Part shown: positions 44,082-53,448 of the stretch, piece by piece
How positions within the stretch are numbered: the stretch's first letter is position 1
Layout of the letters: every line of letters starts with the position of its first letter
NCBI GenBank assembly: GCA_029641185.1
Contig: JAPWGK010000001.1
Location: 2,926,501 to 2,990,500, forward strand
Length of the DNA: 64,000 nt
Source of the DNA: Pseudofabraea citricarpa
Taxonomy: Eukaryota; Ascomycota; Leotiomycetes; Helotiales; Dermateaceae
Direction of reading: 5' to 3'
Made by a program: the position numbers and the translations under genes
The notes under the pieces: model-generated
Database searches by the model: none
What the model was told of the DNA's origin: nothing
The model's input: the letters and a program-made list of their open reading frames with translations, nothing else

Positions 44082-46484
44082 ATGAGTTTGCTGAGAGGGA
44101 GACTATGGAGTGCAGGACATGCTACCAGGGGCTTGGTTCGTCCCTGGGTCTGCGCAAATTGTGTTCGATATGAGTCTCGCCGTAAACTAGCAACCGCGGC
44201 TTCACAACTCTACGAACCACGCCCTGTTCCTATCGACAACAGTGCCCCTGGAGCCGTACACGATGACAAGACCCTGCGGCAGATTTTTGACTCTCCTGAC
44301 TTCTGGAATGACTTCTCGCACTCTTCACGCCATGGTCACGGTCGTCGAAACATGGGCCTCGTCCAAAACCGATACCTTACGGAAGCCAAAGGCTTCGAGC
44401 AGTTTGCCAACACGAGCCTACTGAATGCCAAGAGAGTTGTGGATAAAGTATTGGGGGCATCATCTGTGGAGGATTACAAGGCTATAGTGCGGGATCTGGA
44501 CAGATTGAGTGATATGCTGTGCCGGGTTATCGATCTCTGCGACTTCGTCCGAGCTACTCATCCAGATCACAAAATACGAGACGCTGCAACAAAAGCATAT
44601 CTGAAGATGTTTGAATACATGAACATTCTCAATACAACTCCTGGGCTAGATAAACAACTAGGTATAGCTATGAGCATGCCAGAGGTTGTAGCTAGCTGGA
44701 GTGAGGAAGAATTCAAGGTAGCAGATATCCTTAAGAAGGATTTCTCGAAATCTGCCATTGACCTACCACAAGCACAGCGAGATCGTTTTATTACACTCTC
44801 CCAGGAAATTACCGAAGCGGGGAATGCATTTACGGAGCACATCTCCCCTGCGGAAAGGGAGTTGAGGCTCGAAAGTAGGACATTGAAAGGTATGGACCCG
44901 ACGACTGTAGCAAGTTTGGAGACAAATTGGGGCAAAGTTCTACTGCCAATGGTCGGTGGGTATGCAGGTTTGGCTCTACGAACTGTGCACAGTGAACCAA
45001 CCAGGGCCACGATCTTCAAGGCCAGCCGCACATCATCTCAAAAGTCCTTGCATTTCCTTGATCAGATGTTAAATAAACGCCTGGAACTCGCAAAGTTGTC
45101 GGGATACAAGTCTTGGGGCCATGTTGCTTTAGAAGATAAAATGGCGAAGACACCAGCTTCAGTCTCACAATTCCTGGGGGCATTGTCCAAGGATAACAAG
45201 CCGCTGGTTGAAGCAGAGGCTGCGGATCTACTGAAAGCAAAGATGGCAAAATTGGGAGATTCCAGCGCAGCTCTTCAACCTTGGGACAAAGACTTTTATA
45301 TGTCTCAAATCTCTTCATCTATGCGCTCACGAATACGAAGCCCTGATACCTTGTCGTCATTCTTTTCCCTTGGGACCGTAATACAAGGACTCTCAAGACT
45401 AGCCACACGCCTCTATGGTATTCGATTTGTTCCATGCGAGACAACCCCAGGTGAGACTTGGCATCATGATGTCCGGCGACTAGATATAATCTCAGAGACA
45501 GATGGTCATATAGGCGTACTGTATTGCGATTTATTTTCGCGTCCTGAAAAGTCACCCAATCCAGCTCATTTCACACTTCGATGCTCTCGAGAAATTGCGA
45601 ACATTGAGCTTGAAGAAGCTGCTTCAGCCCTTAACCCTCTGTTCTCATCACCTGAGGAGGCAGCCAATGATGGCATGGCTATCTCTAAAACCTCAGGGAA
45701 ACTGATGCAACTGCCTGCAATCGCTCTTATTTGCGATTTTGAGAACAGTCCTCCCAATATGCGTCGGCCATCGCGCCTGAGATTCATTGAAGTGCTTACG
45801 CTTTTCCACGAAATGGGCCACGCACTGCATTCTTTCCTCGGCAGAACAAAATTACAGAATGTCTCTGGTACTCGTTGTGCTACGGATTTTGCAGAGTTGC
45901 CCTCGATATTTATGGAGAACTTTGTATCCGACCCCTCTACTCTCATGCTTTTTGCTCGCCACTGGGAAACCGACAAGCCGCTACCATATCATATGATAGA
46001 GGAAAAATTGGCCCTGGATAAGCGATTTGAGGGAGCAGATACCGAAACACAAATCCTGCTCTCCATGGTAGATCAGGCATACCACTCCGATGCGCCGGAG
46101 AACAATTCATTCAACACATCCGAAATCTTTCTTGATATTCAGAAAAGACATGGTGTGCTTCCGGCCGATAGCCCAGGAACAAGCTGGCAAGGAATGTTTG
46201 GTCATCTATTCGGATACGGAAGTACCTACTACAGTTACCTCTTCGACCGCGTTCTCGCCAAGCGTATATGGGAAGAGGTCTTTGCATCCGGTCAAGGTGG
46301 TGCCTCTCTCGACAGAGCCAACGGCGAAAAGATGAAGGAGAGCGTTCTGAAATGGGGCGGTGGGAGAGATCCTTGGAAATGTCTTGCCGAGGTTCTAGGT
46401 GACGGCAGAGTCGAGCACGGTGGCGGACAGGCCATGGCAGTTGTTGGTAGCTGGGGTGTCCAAAAAAGACAGAAAGCTGCTTGA
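44082..46484 (+). CDS. OCT1: Mitochondrial intermediate peptidase OCT1
   Basis: A metallopeptidase of family M3 that removes an octapeptide from a subset of imported mitochondrial proteins after MPP cleavage. Single exon, 800 aa from the ATG at 44082, typical for fungi. The N terminus (MSLLRGRLWSAGHATRGLVR) is Arg-rich without acids, a matrix-targeting presequence. The zinc site FHEMGHALHSFLGRT is at about residues 575-589 (His576, Glu577, His580). The third ligand region FAELPSIFMENFVSD follows, and FGYGSTYYSYLFDRVLAKRIWEE near the C terminus is also M3-typical. A Cys near the N terminus (WVCANCVRYES) is of unknown meaning. The start is the first in-frame ATG; an upstream ATG at 44069 is out of frame. 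Confidence 0.96.
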   Translation: MSLLRGRLWSAGHATRGLVRPWVCANCVRYESRRKLATAASQLYEPRPVPIDNSAPGAVHDDKTLRQIFDSPDFWNDFSHSSRHGHGRRNMGLVQNRYLTEAKGFEQFANTSLLNAKRVVDKVLGASSVEDYKAIVRDLDRLSDMLCRVIDLCDFVRATHPDHKIRDAATKAYLKMFEYMNILNTTPGLDKQLGIAMSMPEVVASWSEEEFKVADILKKDFSKSAIDLPQAQRDRFITLSQEITEAGNAFTEHISPAERELRLESRTLKGMDPTTVASLETNWGKVLLPMVGGYAGLALRTVHSEPTRATIFKASRTSSQKSLHFLDQMLNKRLELAKLSGYKSWGHVALEDKMAKTPASVSQFLGALSKDNKPLVEAEAADLLKAKMAKLGDSSAALQPWDKDFYMSQISSSMRSRIRSPDTLSSFFSLGTVIQGLSRLATRLYGIRFVPCETTPGETWHHDVRRLDIISETDGHIGVLYCDLFSRPEKSPNPAHFTLRCSREIANIELEEAASALNPLFSSPEEAANDGMAISKTSGKLMQLPAIALICDFENSPPNMRRPSRLRFIEVLTLFHEMGHALHSFLGRTKLQNVSGTRCATDFAELPSIFMENFVSDPSTLMLFARHWETDKPLPYHMIEEKLALDKRFEGADTETQILLSMVDQAYHSDAPENNSFNTSEIFLDIQKRHGVLPADSPGTSWQGMFGHLFGYGSTYYSYLFDRVLAKRIWEEVFASGQGGASLDRANGEKMKESVLKWGGGRDPWKCLAEVLGDGRVEHGGGQAMAVVGSWGVQKRQKAA

Positions 46485-46809
46485 TAAATATGTATATAGT
46501 GAGATACTGGCTGTAAAATACATGGAGGGGAAAGGGTTGCATATCAGCAGGCATGCGGTTGGCGTTACAAAAGCGGCACAAAATTGTAGAATATCTAATA
46601 GCTCAAAGGTCAAAGGTCAATCAGTCAATGTAAAGGAGGAGATGCCACCGGACGTTCATCGCGCTCTTTACCGTCGAAAGCATTGTGATTCTATAGATGG
46701 TCTCGTACTGTACCGGTGCGGAATTTCTTTTCTGCGGCCGGCTGGGGTTTCCGACGACACAGCAAGGGATGGCTGCACGCCAAGAATATAATGGAATGAC
46801 AGCATCAAG
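46485..46809. other. Intergenic, OCT1 to DUF3431 gene
   Basis: No gene is seen. It holds a short TCAAAGGTCAAAGGTCAA repeat near 46603-46621. Confidence 0.5.
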
Positions 46810-47982
46810 ATGAGACGCAAGACACAGAGATCGCTCCTACACCTTTCCCTCTTCAGTGGCATCCTCTTTCTTGTCATTTTCCTCAATGCACCTCCCCCAA
46901 AGAACAAGACGTTTGCGTGGAATGAAGTTCGCTACAGAACCAGCTCGGCCACGCTGCCCAAGACTCGCGGCATCTGCCCCGGGCTGGTTGACTTGGCAGG
47001 ACGATCAAGCAATTCCAAGCCGGTATTAGTGGTGTCACGCGTTGCTGCTGATGGGGATCCCAACTGGCTCGAGGCCTTGAGCGAACTCTATCACCTCTGT
47101 GTCTACACGGTCGACGCGCCGGTCGACGCGAATTCGGCGAACCTACAGGTGCCCGCAAACCGTGGACATGAGGCGATGGCATACTTGACCTTCTTGATCG
47201 ACAACTATGCAAATATTCCAGCAGCCGGCGCAGTCTTCGTACACGGCACGCGCTGGGCTTGGCACAACGACTCGCCCGACTACGACAACGCAGCTCTGCT
47301 CGCCGCCCTCAACATCTCGGCGGCGCTTGCTCCTTGGGGATACCACAACCTGCGCTGTGATTGGAGCCTCAGCACATGTTTTCCCTCGGCGCCCCCACAA
47401 GGGAGCTTGGAGACATCATTACAGGCTGTCTTGGATCCTTGGGACTCCCGCGCAGTGTCTGATGCAGCGCTGCCTCGCGCTCTTGCGGCCCTGTTTGGTG
47501 GCGGGAGTGGTGATGGCAGTGAGATACTTGGTCGAACCGATGCTGTCCGCTCACAATGTTGCGCCCAGTTTGTCGTTGCACGCGATCGGGTGTGGCAGCA
47601 TTCTCGCGACGAGTATGTCGCTCTACGACAGTGGCTGCTTGACGGCATTGGCATTGGCATTGGCGACAACGTGCCTCATAAGTATCCGCCCAGTAGGAAT
47701 GCTGCACCTATCGACGACCGTGTTGCAGGCCGAATCCTATCTTATGTGTGGCACATTTTGTTCATAAACCAGGGTAAATCCAACACCCAAGCTTCGTCAT
47801 CTGCTGGCATCGAATTGGAGCAGCTGAATACGCAAGCATGTCCGCGCGCCGACGAGTGCTACTGTCGTTTGTATGGACGTTGCAATCTTGAGCACTGCAT
47901 CAGTCCTGGGAGTTGTGCCGGGCAGTATCGCTTGCCACCAGATTTAAAACTTCCCGCCGACTGGGTGGCCACGCATTCGTGA
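46810..47982 (+). CDS. DUF3431 family type II membrane protein
   Basis: Single exon, 390 aa. After a short basic N terminus (MRRKTQRS) a signal anchor, LLHLSLFSGILFLVIFLN, spans residues about 9-26, so the rest would be luminal or extracellular. The body matches what I recall of fungal DUF3431 proteins: LVVSRVAADGDPNWLEAL, the RGHEAMAYLTFLIDNYANIP segment and FVHGTRWAWHNDS with nearby Tyr/Asp. The C-terminal QCCAQFVVARDRVWQHSRDEY and the late WHILFINQ are also family-like. The family's activity is not established; a glycosyltransferase-like role has been considered because of the fold context, which is inference. A Cys-rich tail, CPRADECYCRLYGRCNLEHC, ends the protein. The gene is GC-rich relative to its surroundings. 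Confidence 0.88.
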   Translation: MRRKTQRSLLHLSLFSGILFLVIFLNAPPPKNKTFAWNEVRYRTSSATLPKTRGICPGLVDLAGRSSNSKPVLVVSRVAADGDPNWLEALSELYHLCVYTVDAPVDANSANLQVPANRGHEAMAYLTFLIDNYANIPAAGAVFVHGTRWAWHNDSPDYDNAALLAALNISAALAPWGYHNLRCDWSLSTCFPSAPPQGSLETSLQAVLDPWDSRAVSDAALPRALAALFGGGSGDGSEILGRTDAVRSQCCAQFVVARDRVWQHSRDEYVALRQWLLDGIGIGIGDNVPHKYPPSRNAAPIDDRVAGRILSYVWHILFINQGKSNTQASSSAGIELEQLNTQACPRADECYCRLYGRCNLEHCISPGSCAGQYRLPPDLKLPADWVATHS

Positions 47983-48660
47983 CATGCAACAGTCCATGGG
48001 CTGGGGCACTTTTTATGGTTTACGCTTCTTGATTTTGACTGCGGGTACGGAGTAATGCTTATCGATTTATTTTGCGAATACGTGTCACGTACTTTTCACA
48101 TATCTTGCTATTGCTCTACAGAGAACGTGCTTGGAAATGATTGTATTATATTGATCAGAGAGACTCAACACTTCAGAAGACTCAATTCCATAGGTCTTGG
48201 ACCACTTCCTTCGATTTAGCGAGAGAAACAGATAAGACTTCAAGAAATGTAATCCTGCTTCTGTGATAAGGGATGACAGGTGTAATTGATGTACTGCGGC
48301 TTCGATTTGGGCGAGGCATTAGACCGGCTCGAGAAAATCTACCTCAAGTCTGTTCCAACTCAAAAATAGATTTTCTAGAGCCGGTCTAATACCAGCAGAT
48401 AAAAGTATGAGTCCGTCCCTTCGACCGAGATAAGATGGGTAGTCACCACCACCAATGAACTCGATCAAAGACTACCGCGAACAGATGCATACTCCTCGGC
48501 TAGGCTATTTCGAGAGCAGCACTTATAACCTATTGTTCCATCAGCCATCCGCCTACAGAGAGAGCAAGACATTCTCGAAGTAAACTCACGTTAACAAATC
48601 ATTACATTCTAGCTGTACGTCAGGGAACCCTATGCACCCGCTTGCACCATGATTTCAACC
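47983..48660. other. Convergent intergenic region with a long hairpin
   Basis: Between the 3' ends of the DUF3431 gene (+) and the C2H2 gene (-). It contains the inverted repeat described at 48318-48390; otherwise nothing stands out. Confidence 0.55.
48318..48390. repeat. Inverted repeat, 24-bp arms, 25-nt loop
   Basis: The left arm (48318-48341) starts ATTAGACCGGCTC and the right arm (48367-48390) ends GAGCCGGTCTAAT. The arms are complementary at 23 of 24 positions with a single mismatch. The 25-base loop is CCTCAAGTCTGTTCCAACTCAAAAA. A transcript would fold into a stable stem of the size of a microRNA-like precursor. Confidence 0.95.
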
Positions 48661-49693
48661 TTAAATGCTGGAAACATCGTAAGTCGAATGGAATAACTGA
48701 ACATGACGCACCAACAGGTCTCGACGACTAAAGGTCGAACGCGACCGCCGTTGGTGTGTTGAACAACTTTCCACTGGACAGACATGTACCTGGGCAGCAT
48801 CGTCATGTTGTGAAGCAAAATGTCTTCTCAAGTCCTTCCGTAGCTGGTAGCTCCATGCGCACCCAGGAACAGAACACGGGTGCGCATGACGATAGACTTG
48901 ATAGTGATGCCTTTGTGAAATTTTGATTAGCTGCAGAACTCTTCAACTTGGATTAAAACACTGCCGCCTACCTTGCTTTTATCAAAGTAGGAAATTTTCG
49001 TGGGCAAAGAGGGCATTGGTGGTTCCCATCATGAAGGAGAATTGGTTCTTGAACCAATGGTATCGCCGCTAAATCGGACGGCGACGAGGAAGTGGGGTCC
49101 TCACATCCAGCAGCCAGCAAAGACTTTAGTGTAAGAATTGGTGGTGAAGAGGTGGAGGAGGCGGAAGAGGGAGGGGAGGAGGAGGGAGAGGTGTGTTCGG
49201 AACCTTCTTCTGTGACATGTTGGCTTGCATCGAAGATCGAATTCGGGCGGTCGCAACCAAATCCGGGGCCGCTGGAAGTATCGATACTTGGTTCTTCCAT
49301 GGCTACTTCTTCCCGAGGATCATGAAGATGCTCGGATACGTCGGGCAGAGAGGGTGTATCTAATCCATGATGGCGAGGAGTCTCGCGAGAGAGGAATCGC
49401 GGGTCAATCACTTCTTGCTGTGAATTTTGCCAGACCAAGCGATTGAACTCGTAGTTGTGGATTGAGCTGAGTCTAGGGGGCGACCACTTGACGGAGCGGT
49501 CACCCCGCTTAGATTGAGGGCTGAGGAAAGATCCCCAGGAGAGGTAGAGGTAGAGGTGCACCCGATCAAGGCACCTGTCAGCGGGCCTTCGCCGCTGCAG
49601 AAAGAAAAAAAGGCAAGTCTTCTCACAAATAAGGAATGTTTGGTGGTGAGAAAAGAGGGAATCGGTGGGAGCACGAGAGCGACTTATACCCAA
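48661..49693 (-). CDS. C2H2 zinc-finger protein with acidic Ser/Pro-rich N terminus
   Basis: Probable transcription regulator. Exons 49693-48972 and 48910-48661 join in consistent phase (GTAGGC donor, CAAAG acceptor) to give 323 aa. The N-terminal 180 residues are Ser/Pro-rich with acidic patches (REEVAMEEPSIDTS) and a Ser-rich run, TSPSSSPPSSAS. A first finger (HQCPLCPRKFPTLIKA) is cut by the intron and continues RHHYQVYRHAH. A second is HPCSVPGCAWSYQLRKDLRRH and a third CPVESCSTHQ with STFSRRDLLVRHVQLFH. The finger spacing suits DNA binding, and the protein ends soon after. The start is uncertain: the first 30 or so residues (MGISRSRAPTD and a hydrophobic CEKTCLFFFL) may be leader or intron, and a later start is possible. 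No target can be inferred. Confidence 0.7.
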
Positions 49694-50743
49694 CGCTCAA
49701 GAACCTTTCAGAGCCTTGCAGATACCATCTCAGAGGCCACCAATAACACCAAGCAGCCAAGCATGCTCGCTTAATCAGAGGCCCCCAATAAGAGGTAGTC
49801 TGGTTGATGCAGCCTCGCCTTTGCGCCAGCAGGCAAGCTTCTAAGCTGCATATCTTTGCATGAGCTGCACATACTTGCTGCGCGAAGTCGAGGTGAAGAT
49901 AAGGATTTGCATATCGAGCGTGGGTAATATGGAAGCAGGCCTCTGAAATGTGGGCTGTGTGGCTTGGTTGGTTGACTTCCGCTATTGGAACGAGCAGGTC
50001 GTGTCTCCTAGGTTCAAAAACATGCGTAGCGGCAGGTCATCTCGGAATTTCAATGGCTGTCGTGTTTCTTTTTCTTTGCCCTTTTTCCTTCTTATCTTGT
50101 CAATGACCTATGCGTAATCTATTTCCAGTCGCGCAGAGACATGATAGCTAGCTAGCTACCTTAGCTATGAATTACTTGACCTAAGCGAGCAAGACTTGAA
50201 TATAATCGAAGCTAGTACAGAAGTAAAACGCCGCAGGGAAGGGAAGAGGTTACAATACGCCACCTAGGTTCTTATCAATATCGACCTACACAAGCAGATA
50301 TTAAAGATGAGGAAACTTAGATACCGAAAAGAAGAACTACCTTTCAGCTTCATCAATTGCACATTCGATTTCATTAAGTATTAGACACGCCGCAACAATA
50401 GACACAAGTGCTTCAAAAGTTCTACACGGCTGCAGGGGTATAAACTTGCATTTCGAAAAGTTAATGTTGATCTTAACTCAATAGGTAATGTAGCCAAAGT
50501 CATCGGGCTTTGGACTTGCTAGCTTCCATAAAAATGTTTCGGGAATAGCCAAGCACTTGCTAGCCTGCACCTTTTCATTGTGATGTTACACCATCCTAAG
50601 GCCCTAGGTAATTATGTGATTTGCCGATGACGTCCTCCGAATATACTTTTTCGCCATAAGATTTTGGGGGGTATCAACGCCTTCAAAGCCATTTTTCGCA
50701 TTAAAAGGATAACCGCATGTGCGGTAGACTGGTGGCTACGCAG
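49694..50743. other. Intergenic, no gene supported
   Basis: Contains the upstream region of the C2H2 gene and the 3' region of the CWF19-like gene. Short frames only. GCTAGCTAGCTA is near 50146-50160. Confidence 0.4.
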
Positions 50744-52554
50744 CTAGAGGGTGAAATCAAAATCTTTAAATGCTGCTTTGAAAGCCACGACGTCTTTCTT
50801 CTCTTCGTCTTCGCTCTGCGCACAATCTCTCCATTGAATCCTCTTCTGAAGATCTAGAAGCTTCGCTATTACCACACGTCCAAACTGCAAAGAGAATCTC
50901 AGATTATGATCAAACGGCATCGTCAGGCATTTCGTTGTTGCTTCTACTTCCTCGCTCGGTGGGGTCCAGATCCAGACACGAAAAAAGTCACCTTCTCCTT
51001 GGCCAATGCCAGGATCTCGGACTTCAAAGGGAGGATAAGACAAGTTTTCGGCCTCAACTCGAAATGCTGCCTCGACCAAGCCCTTTCGAATAGTTTCTTC
51101 TGGCATGGGAATAAACTGCCAGTGTGTGTGCACTCCATTGCCTTTACTGATTTCGTACGTGACTGCACCAAGTTTGTTACCGCTCTCTTTGGCTATCATC
51201 GACTGCAGTGCCTCCTTATATCTGCTCATCTCAGCAAAAGTCTTTTCCCTAGAGTTGTCTTCTTCGGAAATCATGGCTAGTGTGGGAGAATGGGTAAGAG
51301 GTATGATAAGGGTATGTGCCGGATAAGTGATTCCCAAGGCAGCATTGGTTGTACTGGTTGTCAAGGGTCCCTTAGCGGCAGCTAAGTAAGCGTCATCTCC
51401 TATAGAAGATATCAAATGTGTAGCAAGAGTCGGGTTGGAGAGGCAAAAGAAGCATTGACCAGGCCCAGGTGGAGGCTGTGCTCTGCGACGCTTATTGCCA
51501 TACCCACGATGATCATTTGAGAATCTCGAGTAGGGTTCCGCTTCTAAAGCCGGGCGCTTTCTAGTATTTGGTGCAGAAAGAGGCGAGGAAGTAGTGCCGG
51601 CAGGCAGAGGAGCGGTCGTATCAGGGGAGACGGGGAGGTTGAAAGCGTAAAGGGCTTTTTGTTTGGCTGAGTTGCCATAAGCCGCAATAGAGATAAACCG
51701 AGTCAGTGGGCGAAATTCGGGCGCGTCTTGTGTTGGATTATGGAAGAATGGTTCTCGCTCAAAAAAGAAGGCGGGAGAAACAGAAAAGTGATAACGAGGT
51801 CGCAAGGCAGCACAGAGCTCAGCGATGTGTTGTTGATTCGGTGGATCAGCCAATGCTTCCGGTACGGTCTGATTTGAACCCTTCCGAATAGATGCTGGCC
51901 ATGGGGTCGTGATAAGAATATCTGCTGTGTTTGCACCACGTAATGATTTTGCATCTCCTGCAGTATGAACGGGAATATGCTGTTCCTTAGACAGGCCCAA
52001 TATTGCCTCGTCATATTGTCCTCCTAAAGCCACAATCTTAATGCCCTCTGATGTCTTTGTAGTGCTGCGTTTGCCAAGGAAGTGGAGGTTTGGGCATATC
52101 TATCTAAATGTTAGCTATGGACACACAGGATTTCGCAACAGACGTAATGAGGCTTGGTTGATTGTAAAAGGTTGATGACCACCATTCAATTCAACTATGC
52201 CCAGATGGTTGCAGATGATGAAATAGTCTTACCTCTTCATCCTTCTCGATTTTCTCGATTATTCTCCGCGGAAGACTGTGCGAGCCGACTGTAAAGTATG
52301 TAGGCAGCGGTATGGTGATCTTCTCATTGAGGAGATCGGATAGCGCGTCGTCATTTTCGCCGAAAAGGTTCCCAACTACGAGCGCAAGATTGAAGTTCTG
52401 TTTTGCCTGCAGTGTTGTAAGCTTCGCAAAGAGAGATTGCAGTTGGCCATTGACATCGCCGACTACGACACTACAAGCTGTTAGTATACTCATCTGATGA
52501 ACCAAAGATCGATGATCATCAGGCTAGAGCTTGAGCTTACATCTTAGACGCCAT
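50744..52554 (-). CDS. CWF19-like protein (CwfJ domains; DRN1/CWF19L1 type)
   Basis: Proteins of this group associate with the spliceosome and the lariat-debranching enzyme. Exons 52554-52541 (14 nt), 52470-52233 and 52099-50744 give 535 aa; the tiny first exon restores MASKIVVVGDVNGQ. Residues 1-230 form the metallophosphatase-like N domain (VVVGDVNG, ALVVGNLFGE, VALGGQYDEA) but lack a full set of metal ligands. Then there is a linker with a basic KRRRAQPPPGPG. The CwfJ_C_1 HIT-like domain follows, with CFFCLSNP, HTLIIPLTHSPTL and GVHTHWQFIPMP. CwfJ_C_2 is next, with FFRVWIWTPP and LPFD-like MPFDHNLRFSLQFGR. The C terminus (FKAAFKDFDFTL) is the usual end. Family assignment is firm; the precise name depends on the species. 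Confidence 0.92.
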
Positions 52555-53448
52555 GATGAGACTGTATTTGACGCAATGTAGATCAGGAGAATTCCTTGTC
52601 CATTGAAAGTGAATGAGGCAAGTATGGGCGTGTGTCGAGAGGATGTTGATGTCGAAGATGCGTCGCGAGGTTGAAAATCTTATCGTGAAAGAACCTTGTA
52701 CGCTCAGCCTTGTAGCCTTCCGCTTATCACAAGCGTGTTAAATTAAGGCAGCACCTCACGTGATAAAACCACCCAATCTAAGAGCTGACATTATCGTGTG
52801 TGTATGTAAAAATTTCATTTCAATCTGCGTGCAATCGTTGGTAGGAGATAAATTTCTACTCAAGACTATGTTATTAATGCATGTAGATATTCTTAATCTA
52901 CCTAGGTACTGCCGGTTGGCTATCCTGTGCGCTGAGACGGCAGTCTGCTCAAAGAAGAGCTTAAAACATTCATGGAGTGTATAAGTACTAGTTCGCTGGT
53001 AGAGGCTATATGCTCGATTTGATTTCAACAAGATTTTTGTCATCAATGTTTGCTTGATGGTGCCTTGACTTTAAGTGATTTTGTACTGGTAAAAGAGAGG
53101 TAGGCTTTAGTGAGACTTCTATAATGTCCTTGTCGCCTCAAAGCATCAAATAAACTGTGTTCTAAAACTTCACGGACCATAATAACTGAAAATAAAAACG
53201 ATATGCTACGATGGTCTGTTTTTTTAGTAGGAGGAAATACTGTTGGAAGCGACGGAAACTTTCGGTAAATCGTCAGCCTTCTCTTAGCCACTAGCGTGCT
53301 ACTGTAGCTAGATGGTCTGGCGCTAGATCCGATAAGCCATTCTGCCAATACACCGCCTTGAAATTATTCTTGAGCTTTATTTTTCTAGACCGAGGAAACA
53401 TAGAAGAACTACGATCATTTTCGCATTCCCATATCCCAATAGCCCACC
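52555..53448. other. Divergent promoter region of the CWF19-like gene and UTP20
   Basis: No gene is supported. A 101-codon minus frame at 53043-53348 has no domain. Two short GCTACT/AGCTAG-like stretches occur near 53300. Confidence 0.4.

Noticed and set aside
53043..53348. 101-aa minus-strand frame upstream of UTP20
   Set aside because: Low-complexity, no domain, overlaps the divergent promoter region.
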